Positions 1-9,849 of a stretch of DNA of 64,000 nucleotides are shown piece after piece. The stretch is from Ascarosepion bandense. Taxonomy: Eukaryota > Mollusca > Cephalopoda > Sepiida > Sepiidae. Made by a program: the position numbers and the translations under genes. The notes under the pieces were generated by a model. That model made no database searches. It had not been told where the DNA came from and saw only the letters and a program-made list of their open reading frames with translations. Where the stretch lies: positions 1,113,501 to 1,177,500 of the forward strand of contig JBBBDQ010001614.1 in the NCBI GenBank assembly GCA_037127315.1, given 5' to 3'. The first letter of the stretch is position 1; each line of letters starts with the position of its first letter.

Positions 1-960
1 CCGAATGAACAAAAATTCAAACATTTGCATTTAAGTTTTAGGAATTTTATTTTTTAATATTTGCTTTCGTTGTTTCTTTTATCATTTCGGAGGTGAAGGT
101 GGTGGGTGAGAGGTATTGTCTTTCTTATTTCCGTTTATGGTTTAATTTTTATTTTTTTTTAAATGTTTTCACTTTTTCTTTTCGTTACAATGTTTTCTTT
201 TACTTTATATTTACACAATTTTGATTCTTATTTGCCGTTTGAATATGTTGTTCTCATTTCAGTAATTCCTTCATTCTTTTTTTATTTTCCTTCAATTCAT
301 TCACTCATCTTCATTCAGTGACAGTTTTCTCCTCTTCTTGTTCATTTCCGCTCCTTCTTTTTTGACTTTTATCATTATTCTCTTTCTTCATTCAGATTTC
401 TTCTTTGTTCATTTTTCTTATTCATTTTCTTTGTTCATTTTTCTTATTTTTATTCATTACGCCTTTTCATTTTCTTCCTTCAAGCTTCTTCTTCTTCTTC
501 GTCATTCATGCTTCGATTTCTGTTTAATTTGCACTACTATACTTTAGTTCTTTTTTCTTTCATATTTCTTTTTGTTCATTCTACCTTCTTCTTCGTTTAC
601 ATTTCTTCTTCATTCTCTTCATTCACTTTTCTTCTACTTCATTTTCTTTTGTTCGATGTTTCTCCTTCATTCACGCTTCTTTTTGTACACTCAATCTTCT
701 TCTTCATTCAGGTTTCCTGCTTTCATCAGTTCATTTTCTTTTTACTTCTTTTCTTCATTCACGGTTATTCTTCATTCAAGCTTTTTCTTTCTTCATTCGC
801 GTTTCTTCTTTTTCTTCATTCACGCGTCTTCTTCCTTCACAATTTTATTTGGTTATCCAAAATTCATGCCGATTTTAATAATTCATTTTTTAACACGTCA
901 GAATCCGTCAAATTTATAAACATGATACAACATGCCTACATTTTTGTTTAGAGCTGACCT
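1..960. repeat. Pyrimidine-rich low-complexity DNA
   Basis: The + strand is dominated by T and C, with many imperfect repeats of a TTCATTCACG / CTTCTTC theme, densest at 300-840. Open frames here read as runs of Phe, Leu and Ser and come from base composition, so I do not call them genes. No transposon protein or structural RNA is visible. A similar TTCATTCA-rich stretch lies at 25240-25460. Confidence 0.6.
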
Positions 961-1087
961 GAAACTATCCCTTGAAAAAGAAAGTATAAAAATTGCTTAA
1001 TTCCTGTCAATTTTTATCCTTATGAAAATGGACCATTTCAAGGCGCATTTTAGACACTTGATGCTTTTTAGAGCAAAGACAAAAATG

Positions 1088-1430
1088 CCTTGCACGCAGC
1101 AAAAAAGATGGATGCCGTGTACTATGAAGATGCCTTAGTTGACAGAACTGTACGGAAATGGTCCGCTATGGTTAGTGATTTTAGCCTTATTGACGAAGAA
1201 TGCTCAGGCAGAGCCTCACTATAGCTGAAGATTAAATGAAGATATAGATTAAGAAAAACCTACATTACACAACGCAGGGAATGGCAAAAACACTAAATTT
1301 ATCATGGTCCACCATCAATGAGCACTTAGTGAAGTCTGGGCAATCGAATCTCTATGATGTTTGCTTATGATATCATTTGAATGATAAATGTTCGTTTTAA
1401 CTCCCGACGGCTTTTTTCCCTTCAAATTTA
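1088..1430 (+). pseudogene. Mariner transposase fragment, N-terminal part
   Basis: Translation gives a degraded stretch resembling the N-terminal DNA-binding half of mariner transposases: a YEDALVDRTVRKW-like segment (about 1117-1165), an EECSGRASL-like segment corresponding to the usual DEERSGRPS linker (about 1196-1220), then a MAKTLNLSWSTINEHLVKSG-like helix-turn-helix (about 1278-1335) in another frame. At least one stop and one frameshift interrupt it. No catalytic DDE/D part follows; the sequence runs into the repeat at 1437. Family knowledge: mariner transposases cut and paste DNA at TA sites. This copy cannot be active. Confidence 0.6.
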
Positions 1431-1436
1431 TCCAAA

Positions 1437-1665
1437 ATAGCATTACCTCTGTGCAAATGTATATTCTGAACTCAAATCAACAATTAGTTATTGAAGAAAC
1501 TTACCTTTTTTTAATGTAAATGTCCATAAAAAAACGAACTATATTTTGCACTTTTTCTCTCCCGTAACTCTCACGAAGTCATGTAATTAACTGCAGAATG
1601 ACGTACTGTGTAGGCAACGAATTTCGGCCGATTTACTTCCGCCTGTTTACTTCCGGTTAGGAAAG
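1437..1665 (+). repeat. Dispersed repeat, same family as 15591-15905
   Basis: This stretch matches the reverse complement of 15905-15591 in order: a CAAATGTATAT..TGAACT..AATCA block, a TTATTGAAGAAACTTACC block, then a CTGCAGAA and GGCC.ATTTACTTCC block. At 15591-15905 the same unit forms a foldback. Here only one arm is clear. No protein is encoded. It is probably the end of a non-autonomous DNA transposon, but that is inferred. Confidence 0.5.
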
Positions 1666-1710
1666 TAATGCGCAGGTTGAGGAATACAAAAAAGAAAGCG
1701 CTGTCTTTTT

Positions 1711-3115
1711 GGTCTAATTACTTTTCTTCTTCTTCTTCTTCTTCTTCTTCTTCTTCTTCTTTATTGTCGTTGCTGCCTCTTTGGTCTAATTACTTTGCTC
1801 TCCTCCTACTTCTTCTGTTTCTCCTCCTCCTCCTCCTTCTTCTTTTCTTCTTCTTCTCTTTCCTCTTCTTCTCCCTGGTCTTCTCTTCATCCTCCTCCTT
1901 CTATTCCTCCTTCTTCAATGTCGTTACTGCCTTTTTGGTCTAATTACTTTTGCTCTCCTCCTCCTCCTTCTCCTCCTCCTCCTTCTTCTTCTTCTTTTCT
2001 TCTTCTTCGTATTCTTATCTTTCTCCTTTTCTTTTTCTTCTTCCACTCCCTATTCTTCATTGTCATCGCTGTGTTTTTGGTCTAATTACTTTTGCTCTCC
2101 TCCTGATTCATCATCTTTTTCTTCTTTTTCTTCTACTTATTATTATTGTTGTTGTTGTTGTTCTTCTTCTTCTTTTCTTTCTTTATTGTCGTCGCTACCT
2201 TTTTGGTCTAAATACTTTTGCTTTCTTCCTGCTTCTTCTTTTCTTCTTCTTCTTATTGTTCTTCTTCTTTTCTTCTTCTTCTTCCTCCTCCTCCTCCTCT
2301 TTCTTTATTGTCGTCGCTACCTTTTTGGTCTAATTACTTTTGCTTTCTTCCTGCTTCTTCTTTTCTTCTTCTTCTTATTGTTCTTCTTCTTTTCTTCTTC
2401 TTCTTCCTCCTCCTCCTCCTCTTTCTTTATTGTCGTCGCTACCTTTTTGGTCTAATTACTTTTGCTCTCTTCCTGCTTCTTCTTTTCTTCTTCTTCTTAT
2501 TGTTCTTCTTCTTTTCTTCTTCTTCTTCTTCCTCCTCCTCCTCCTCCTCTTTCTTTATTGTCGTCGCTACCTTTTTGGTCTAATTACTTTTGCTTTCTTC
2601 CTGCTTCTTCTTTTCTTCTTCTTCTTATTGTTCTTCTTCTTCTTCTTCTTCCTCCTCCTCCTCCTCTTTCTTTATTGTCGTCGCTACCTTTTTGGTCTAA
2701 TTACTTTTGCTTTCTTCCTGCTTCTTCTTTTCTTCTTCTTCTTATTGTTCTTCTTCTTTTCTTCTTCTTCCTCCTCCTCCTCCTCCTCTTTCTTTATTGT
2801 CGTCGCTACCTTTTTGGTCTAATTACTTTTGCTTTCTTCCTGCTTCTTCTTTTCTTCTTCTTCTTATTGTTCTTCTTCTTTTCTTCTTCTTCTTCCTCCT
2901 CCTCCTCCTCTTTCTTTATTGTCGTCGCTACCTTTTTGGTCTAATTACTTTTGCTCTCTTCCTGCTTCTTTTCTTCTTCTTCTTCTTATTGTTCTTCTTC
3001 TTTTCTTCTTCTTCTTCTTCTTCTTCTTCTTATCTTCTTCTTCCTCCTCCTCCTCCTCCTCCCGCTTTATTGTCGTCGCTACCTTTTTGGTCTAATTACT
3101 TTTGCTCTCCTCCGA
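1711..3115. repeat. TTC/TCC-rich minisatellite with ~122-bp unit
   Basis: Twelve copies of the anchor GGTCTAATTACTTTT-like (one reads GGTCTAAATACTTTT) begin near 1711, 1783, 1937, 2079, 2205, 2327, 2449, 2577, 2694, 2816, 2938 and 3089. From 2205 to 2938 the spacing is 117-128 bp. Each unit holds TTC runs, TCC runs and a TTTATTGTCGTCGCTACC block before the anchor. The outer units are more diverged and differ in length, as expected of a tandem array homogenised from its middle. The Ser/Phe/Leu-only open frames across it are composition artefacts. Confidence 0.9.
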
Positions 3116-3787
3116 CATCTTCTGCCACGTCAATATCGTTGTCGTCTCTTTTTTCCTTTTACTCTTCTCTTCAGTTGTAAAGTTGACATTTGAGATCAGA
3201 GTTACTATTTGTGTACAGACTGATACAGGCAGAAAATAAAGTTCGGAGAAATCAAAACTAATTAGTAATTAGAAAATGTTAATCTAATACAAAAATAATG
3301 CTTCAATTCCTCTTCTCTGTTCGAGTCTGTTTTATAATGTAGCAGTTATTTATTTGGAAGAAGATTTCTGGGTAAAACATGCTTGTTATCAATGACGTAG
3401 GGATTTATCCTCGATGGCCAGGACATGTAACAAGCATGGAAGAGTCAAGGTTTCCACTTCAAGTCTTTATTAATGAACCAATGGTTACCCATTTTGAAGA
3501 TACAAGGACCAATTCAAAACAAAACTGAAAGTCACTAAATCGTTTGACACACAAGATCAAGATCGTACCGACTTGCCATCTTCCGTCACCATTGGAACGA
3601 AAAACTTCGATGCCACCAGAAGAGAAAAGGAAGAAGACAAACAACAAGAAAGAAAGGCTCGACAAAACCATCCTCATCCTCCACTAATACGACGATACAG
3701 TGAATGCCATCGAATCTTCCATGAAAGAAAGCCATCATCACAAAGAAAATGGGCATGACGGTAAACTGCATCCGGCAGCAAGTCCTC
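3116..3787. other. Unassigned intergenic DNA
   Basis: A 61-codon open frame at 3573-3758 (+) rich in Arg, Lys and Glu has no feature I recognise. No repeat of the other families in the window, no RNA gene and no transposase is visible. Confidence 0.4.
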
Positions 3788-4205
3788 TGATTGGAAGGTT
3801 GTGAGGAGCATGGTACCAACTCTTAATTGCTGTTGTTCCCAGGTCCACCATGACCTGGAGTGATAGCACCTGTTAGGGTCCCAGCTATGAAAGTAAAAAA
3901 ATGGACTTTTATAAAAATTTAAATTAAAAAGTAAACTTTCATAGAAAAATATATATTTTTGAAAGAAAAATATTACCAACAATGCATTTTTGAAAAAAAA
4001 AATATTACCATAACATATTTTTGAATGAAAAAAACTTAGTTTGAATACAAAACTAGAAGACATTTTCAGTTTTCTAAAATAAAAAATTTTTTTTTATTAA
4101 AATCTAACTAAATCAACCTTCTCACTATAACCGAACATTAAAAAAATATCTTAAAACCTCACCTTTTTGGCATTAAATAACCCACAGAGGTTGATATGCC
4201 GTTGA
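3788..4205 (-). repeat. Dispersed ~420-bp repeat, pair of 28685-29120
   Basis: Reverse-complemented, this region aligns over its whole length with 28685-29120. Shared blocks are CCTCTGTGGGTTAT..AATGCC near one end, an AT-rich middle with repeated TTTTC..AAAAATGTATTGTTGGTAAT-like segments, and GCTGGGACCCTAACAGGTGCTA followed by GGGAACAAC.GCAATTAAGAG at the other. The two copies face opposite ways about 25 kb apart. The CTCTGTGGGTTATTTAATGC-like end also recurs near 18455-18500 and 57085-57115. No coding capacity is seen; a non-autonomous element is likely. Confidence 0.7.
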
Positions 4206-4299
4206 ACAAATCCCAAACTCAAACTCAAACCCCTTGTGTCTTAGTGGCTTTATTGCCTTGTATAAATTGATACCGATTAAAAGATAAAAACTTGCTAAG

Positions 4300-5040
4300 G
4301 AAACATTAATGCTCACTATTAATTTTCTTTTCGTTTCCATTCTTTCCAACACCTCATCATTGCTCACATGCTCGGTCCGCGTTATCCCCAACATCCTTCT
4401 GTAGAACCACATTTCACTTGCTTCAAGTTTTTCTTCATCTTTGATGATATTGTCCAACATTCACTGCCAAATTGAAGAACTGCCATCACATAGCAATCCA
4501 GTACTCTCTTCTTTGTTTCTAGTGAAATTTTCCTGTCTCTTAATACCCTACTCAGCTCTTGGAATGCATCTTTGTGCTTTTGACATCACATAGCAATCCA
4601 GTACTCCATAGTACTCCCATAGTACATCACATAGTACTCCAGTACTCTCTTCTTTGTTTCTAACGAAATTGTCCTGATTCTTAATACTCTACTCAGCTCA
4701 TGAAATGCATCCTTGTGCTCTTGGATCTCAGGAATGTAAATGTATAGGAATTGCTTTGACCACAAAGTGAGGGGTCAGTTTATATATTGATTGTAATATG
4801 GAATTGATCCCCCACTTTATATCCTGTATGCTTCTGTAGAACCACATTTCAGCTGCTTCAAGTTTTTCTTCATCTTTGATGATATTGTCCAGCATTCACT
4901 GCCATATTGAAGAACTGAGAACACATAGGAATCCACTACTCTCTTCTTTGTTTCAAGCGACATTTCCCTATTTCTTAATACTTTACTCAACTTCTGGAAT
5001 GCTTCCTTTGCCATGCCAATTCGCCTTCCTTTCTAGATAA
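4300..5040 (-). mobile_element. LINE-B fragments, rearranged C-terminal region
   Basis: Three partly overlapping pieces of one reverse transcriptase C-terminus are stacked here on the minus strand. Piece 1 (about 5040-4825) reads MAKEAFQKLSKVLRN..LETKKRVVDSYV..YGSECWTISSKMKKN. Piece 2 (about 4735-4610) restarts upstream at E-I-Q-E-H-K-D-A-F-H-E-L-S-R-V-L-R. Piece 3 (about 4590-4300) repeats that and runs on through WFYRRMLGITRTEHVSNDEV, LERMETKRKLIVSI. A duplicated TCAGTGGCTTTATTGCCTTG block (near 4239 and 5178) also indicates local duplication. Stops and frameshifts exclude function. The family resembles RTE-like or similar single-ORF LINEs; the clade is not certain. Confidence 0.75.
4764..4820. 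repeat. ~56-bp palindromic micro-element, copy 1
   Basis: The segment begins AAAGTGAGGGGTCAG and ends TTGATCCCCCACTTTA, giving inverted ends of about 15 bp. The middle reads TATATTGATTGTAATATGG. Copies with the same ends lie at 22624-22685, 31976-32025, 39513-39569 and 41032-41092. This copy interrupts the LINE-B region. It is too small to encode anything. Confidence 0.65.
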
Positions 5041-5390
5041 CTTAACTCTGTAAAGATTTTAATGCAGTGTCAATCGCTATCTAATGTCCTCTTGATTACT
5101 TTATTCACTTTTCATTCATTATTAACGTCTCTGCTCCTAATTCTTTCGCACCATGAAACCCACTCTGTCTCAGTGGCTTTATTGCCTTGCATAAGGTGAT
5201 ACCGAGTTTTAAAAATAGAAACTGATGGTAATGGTTTTGGTTAGAAGCAGATTAACTTAACTAAGGAGGCGAGTCAAAAAGTTATTTAAACTTTTATATT
5301 TTTGTTGTTTGCTGCTATTAATTAAAAGTCTTTTTTGCTTCGGTGGAATCTATTCTGACTTTAATAAAATCAAAACCTTTATTTAATACG
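5041..5390. other. Short unassigned spacer
   Basis: Apart from the TCAGTGGCTTTATTGCCTTG block shared with 4239, nothing is recognisable. Confidence 0.3.
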
Positions 5391-5683
5391 TATGTTCATT
5401 ATGGTGCAGCGGATATCAGCTCGGAACGAGAAATCGGGGAGCCGAGTTCGAATCCCAGTCGAATGTCTTGCATTCACTTATGCACAAATACCCTTGGGAA
5501 AGGTATTAATCCGTCTCTCCCCTCCAGTTATGGTTTAAATAACAGGACAAATTTGGTTCTTTAGACTTCGCTGGCAACTAATCTACCACAGAATGTAATG
5601 GTAACCTACCGCGGGATAAATTTCTGCCCAGAGAGTCATGTCTCTTTCAAGTCTGTATCACGTATGGTACTTAACTGACTGAT
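5391..5683 (+). mobile_element. tRNA-derived SINE, full length
   Basis: A tRNA-like head is followed by a conserved ~220-bp body. The A-box-like motif is ATGGTGCAGCGG (5401-5412) and the B-box-like motif is GAGTTCGAATCCC. The body contains CTTGGGAAAGGTATTAATCC and a 3' domain ending ACTTAACTGACTGA. The same unit recurs about a dozen times in both orientations. RNA polymerase III promoters of this type drive SINE transcription; mobilisation needs a partner LINE. Octopus tRNA-derived SINE families are known, but I cannot match this one by name. Confidence 0.85.
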
Positions 5684-5744
5684 TTAGATTGAGCTCTCTC
5701 CTCCATTCGTGGTTATAAGGTCATACCTAATAACTCTATCTTCT

Positions 5745-6383
5745 TGTTAACTTCTTCTTTCGAGACGGCGACGATTATAGACCTCGGTCCATGGTATCCT
5801 TAGCATCCTTCTGAAGAACCATATTTCTGTTGCTTCGAGTCTCTCCTTCATCTTTGAAAAGATTGTCCAGCATTCGCTGCCATATAGTACGACAGATATC
5901 ACATAACAGCCCAGAATTCTTTCGTTTGTTTCCAACGAAATCTTCCTGTCTCTGCTTAGCATTTAAAATGTGTTGTTGGTCATGCTAATGCCACTTCGGA
6001 TCTCAGTGTCGCACTTTATATCCTCTGTCAGAACACTTTCCAGGTATTTACATTGATACACCTGATTGATTTTAGTATCTCAGACTTGAAGTTGGCATTT
6101 TGGGCTCCTCTTTTTGCTGATGACCATGCATTCTGTTTTGTTGAAGTTTATGTTTAGCCCTCTCTTCTCACTTTCATTTGCTAGCTAGGAGGTTCTATAT
6201 TTACCTTTCCGCGTCTGCTATCAGCACTATATGATCTGTTTATCGAATATTATTCAAATTGTAGCCGCTAATAACGAATCCTGGCAAGATTTATAGCTGA
6301 CTCAGAATTGTGTCTTTGTCAATGTTGAATAGATGCAGTGAGTAGACACATCATTGTGTTACACTCTTTTCTTTATTTGTATA
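5745..6383 (-). mobile_element. LINE-B reverse transcriptase, 3' half, split by Helitron
   Basis: On the minus strand this reads a degraded RT palm: GFVISGYNLNNIR, with TDHIVLIADAER in place of the usual YADDTVL, then LNINFNKTECMVISKKRSPK and KISLETNERILGCYVISV..YGSECWTI..WFFRRML. The catalytic YADD is damaged (TDH). Its upstream half lies at 7390-7740; the Helitron at 6384-7389 sits between them, and joining the two restores the order of RT motifs. Confidence 0.75.
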
Positions 6384-7389
6384 CCAGCATGATAACCCGG
6401 CGTTGCCCGTGCAACTCAGAATATTTTAGTAGTAGGACTCGGTTATATAAAAAAAAAAATAATTATATAAAAAATTGTTATTTAAAAATTGTTAAAAAAA
6501 TTCCATAAAAAAAAAATCAATTTTTTTTGTAAACGTGATTTAATATTTTGTGTGACATTGTAAACAACATTGCGTTTGTTTTTGTTTCAAAATTCTGGGG
6601 GAAAATATTTACATTTTTTGTTCATTAGATAAATTTAGATTAAAAATAAAAATTATTTATTTTGTTTTACTGAAATTAGAAATATAAAAACTATGACGCT
6701 CTCAGTTCCGAAATTTTCGAAAAATATTTAAAAATGTAGACATTTAATTTTAGAGGGAAAAGTTACATTAATGCCACACGAATTACAGACAATTGATTCC
6801 CTGCATAAAATATTTAGCAAAAAAAAAAAAGCTTTAATTTTTTAAAAAATTTTATTGCCTGAAGTATGAAATATTAAATCTGAAAAAAAAAAAGACTTAA
6901 ATAATTAAATTAACCATTGGCACATTTTTGTACATATTTTGTTTTTGTTTGAAAAAACACTTTTTTTTAAAAAAATATTTCTTTTGTTTCAAAATTACGG
7001 GGGACAATATTCACATTTTTGTTGACCAAATAAATTTTTAAAACGTCGGAATAAAAATTAAATATAAAGGCTCATTTTTTTTAATAAAAAATATATTTTA
7101 GTCGCGTTTAGTACGTGTGATTTGATTTCTGTGACGTAATCTAGCAACCATCTCAGAATTTAGATGTTTTACGGAGCAAATGTAAACAATGAGCTCCGTA
7201 GGTCAAAAAGTGCGAAAGGTAAAAATTACTGAACTTAAACTCAAAAAGTATGTGTCAACCTGGCTTCCCTGTACATATGTGCCCCTAGAAAGATTGAATG
7301 GCGTAGCTTAAAAAATGTACGCGTGCGCAGCTTACGGTCATACACAGACTCACAGATTGCTTTATATATATATATATATATATATTAAC
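6384..7389 (-). mobile_element. Non-autonomous Helitron-like element
   Basis: On the minus strand the 3' end reads a GC-rich hairpin (ACGGGCAACGCCGGGT) followed a few bases later by CTGG, matching the Helitron CTRR terminus, and the next base is T as expected for insertion between A and T. The 5' side starts at a TA run followed by a TGTGAGTCTGTGTATG block comparable with the starts near 27229 and 57315. The interior is very AT-rich with no RepHel protein. It sits inside a LINE-B copy. Confidence is higher for the 3' end than for the 5' end. Confidence 0.6.
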
Positions 7390-7740
7390 TGAATTCATTT
7401 TCTGTTCGTATGTAGGCGGTTTGCTACCAGCATAGGTTCTTGTTGATTCTAATGTTTTTCCCGAATATATCAAGGCTGCCCAGCCATCTCTCACAAATAT
7501 TTGCAGCTAACTTTATCGAATGCCTTTTTTGTCTATAAAACACAGGTACACGTCCCTTTGCATTTGTCTTGCACTTTGTGGTAATTTTCTGAGCATAAAT
7601 CTTGCGCTCTCTGCTCATCAAAACCCGAAGTTCTACAATAATCTTACCGGATATAGAGTAGGGGATGTCACCTCTTCCCTAGGCTGCCTTTATCACCCTC
7701 TTGCACTCATGGTTCTATTAATTTTCCTAACGTTGTGAGC
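7390..7740 (-). mobile_element. LINE-B reverse transcriptase, 5' part of split copy
   Basis: Minus-strand translation shows FMLRKLPQSARQMQRDVYLC followed by FIDKKG, corresponding to the conserved region around RT motif A (usual form FIDYEKAFD), then NLCW and TENEF. The motif A Asp survives in FID, but the AFD part is frameshifted. It is contiguous with 5745-6383 once the Helitron is removed. Only a remnant. Confidence 0.65.
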
Positions 7741-8261
7741 TTGCATGTTTTCGATCTAAAAAGAAATCCTGCTGCTTTGATTCTTTGGCAACAAGAACTT
7801 TTAGTAACCCTCAACTTTAAATCGCGCATTTCGAAAAGTGCGCTGTGCTGTATTTTATTAAACGCTGTACAAGTTACAAACTTAATATATTTTATTGACA
7901 AAATATGAGTCTATACAAAAAATGACTTGGATTCTAGTACTTGTTGTTATGATTTTCGATATTCTATAGTAGATAAAACATCGGGTAACAATTTACAACG
8001 TAAAATCTTTTTGGTATTGTCTATTCTAATGGGCATTGTTTTATTCTTTGTTCATAAATTTTTGTTTCCCGCCGGAGTTCGATCGGTGGTGGGGGGCGAA
8101 AAATATTTGAAATTACATTTGACGAACAAATACTGGACATGTACCAATTATAGCGATCTCGAGAGCGGTAGGCACTAAATTTGCAGTTCGGTATATTTTG
8201 GACGAAGATCAACAAACTGGAAAAAAATCAAAAAGACCCATATCTCACTTCTTGCATTGTT

Positions 8262-8263
<2 letters not shown>
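7741..8263. other. Unassigned DNA
   Basis: No transposon protein, structural RNA or repeat of the other families is seen. An 83-codon open frame at 7927-8178 (+) has one hydrophobic stretch but no homology I recognise, and I treat it as chance. Confidence 0.35.
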
Positions 8264-8316
<53 letters not shown>

Positions 8317-8397
8317 ATATATATATATGTATGTATATATATATATATGTATGTATATATGTATATATATATGTATGTGTGTGTTTGTGTGTGTGCA

Positions 8398-8454
<57 letters not shown>

Positions 8455-8457
8455 CAT
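8264..8457. repeat. Compound TA / TATG / TG microsatellite
   Basis: A TA run passes into TATGTA-containing repeats and then a long TG run ending near 8450. Such arrays have no coding content; the Tyr/Ile and Cys/Val frames across it are artefacts. Confidence 0.95.
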
Positions 8458-8880
8458 GACAAAATTTCCCGCCAGATAGCTTTAATGGTTTCTCGCGTGG
8501 TTAAGAGTAGGAAATATGGCGCCCCAGGAACATTATTTAAGACAAGCAAGGCAAAGAATTTATGGCCATTTTATGATATTTGATTTTTGGAGAACAAATG
8601 CAGAGATAAATAATATTCTAAAGACGGCGTGCCTGGATTTTGGTCTTTTAAATTAACAAGGTTTTTTTTCCCCCCCAGATTTGATACGAGATGATAAACA
8701 AGCAATAAATATCTTATTATGAGAAACACAAACAAAATTACTGATAATTGACTTAGAACGCGCAATGTTAAAAATACAAGTAAAAGAAAGCGGGAAAGAA
8801 GGATTAGGCATTAATTGTAGTAGGAACGTCTGTAGGATTGGCAGTAAAAGGAACAGTTGAAGGTGTGAATTCCGAATTGG
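8458..8880. other. Unassigned DNA
   Basis: A homopolymer junction TTTTTTTTCCCCCCC lies at 8661-8677. No gene or known repeat is recognisable. Confidence 0.35.
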
Positions 8881-9259
8881 AGGCACTAAAGTCAGGCAAA
8901 TACAACAATTTAGATATCTAGTAAATGTTTTAACAGAAGACAGAAAGCCCGACAGCGAATTCTAATGGGACATTGGGGCAGTGAAAGTGGCCTTCCAAAA
9001 GCTAAGCGATATATAAAGATGAACATTTCGTTAGAAACAAACAAACAAAAAAAAACCCAAACCGAGTATTGAACTGTTACATAATATCAGTCCACCTACA
9101 TGGCAATGAATGCTGGACAATCTATTCACAGATAAAGAAGAGAGATGAAATATCAGAAACTGGGTTCTACAGAAAGATGCTGAGAATACTATGAACTGAA
9201 TATGTGAGCAATGACGATGTTTTAGAGAAAATGGAAACAAAAAGAAAATTATACTTGGA

Positions 9260-9310
<51 letters not shown>

Positions 9311-9512
9311 TTGAAATTTGTAAGGAACATAATGAGGAAAGACGGCTTAGAAAATTTAACAGCCACAAGACATATAGAAGGTAAGAGAGACATAGGAAAC
9401 TATGACTAACGAGCTTGTATAAGCGGTTGGTAAAGAAGAGATTAGTATAGATAATAAAATAAACTTTATTGCGTGCTACAAAGAAGAAGAGGTTGTGGAG
9501 AGCCATGATCAA
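8881..9512 (+). mobile_element. LINE-B C-terminal fragment with internal GA run
   Basis: The + strand carries degraded LINE-B sequence: AFQKLSD-like at about 8990, then WQ..NECWTI, FYRKMLRIL and SNDDVLEKMETKRKL up to 9258. A GA run (9266-9304) interrupts it, then KFVRNIMRKDGLENLTATRH resumes. Multiple stops and frame changes make it non-functional. The GA run sits exactly in the coding region, so it arose or was inserted after the copy landed. Confidence 0.7.
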
Positions 9513-9645
9513 TCACAAGGAGGTTCCTTTTTTTTGCAATACTGGGCTCGTTTTAAATTCTAGAACAGTCCAACAAACAGCATTGATTAGAAACATGGGA
9601 AGCTTCCTGAAATTTGAATTTCTGTCATTTTTGTTTGAAAATATG

Positions 9646-9845
9646 TAACCATTCTAAGCATGAATATCGCGTCCCTTCTTCCGGTGTCTTTGACGAACCC
9701 GTGTTGTTCTTGTCCTATCTCTGGTCTGATTCTGCTCCTCTCTTTGGTCATCACAATCCGGAGTTCTACAATTATTCTATAGGAAATAGAGTAGCAGATC
9801 AGTTGCGTTCTATTCAGTCATATCCATTCTTGAGCACCTCAAGTT
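9646..9845 (-). mobile_element. LINE-B RT fragment, inverted relative to its neighbour
   Basis: Minus-strand translation reads EQHGFVKDTGRRDAIF, which corresponds to the conserved RT segment just before motif A (usual form EQFGF.KGKGTRNAIF). The next piece, at 9850-10795, is the downstream part of the same protein on the opposite strand. This is the arrangement left by 5' inversion during target-primed reverse transcription. Confidence 0.55.
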
Positions 9846-9849
9846 GGTG

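Noticed and set aside
1668..3193. Overlapping Ser/Phe/Leu open frames in all three frames
   Set aside because: TTC/TCC minisatellite translates openly in every frame; no gene signal.
3573..3758. 61-codon Arg/Lys-rich frame as a small host gene
   Set aside because: No homology recognised, no splice or promoter context, and length is within chance.
5391..5465. tRNA gene
   Set aside because: The tRNA-like head lacks a convincing cloverleaf acceptor stem and anticodon arm and is always followed by the SINE body.
7927..8178. 83-codon frame with a hydrophobic stretch as a membrane protein
   Set aside because: Single weak segment in AT-rich DNA; no family match, no supporting context.
8181..8583. 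Tyr/Ile and Cys/Val open frames
   Set aside because: TA/TG microsatellite translation.
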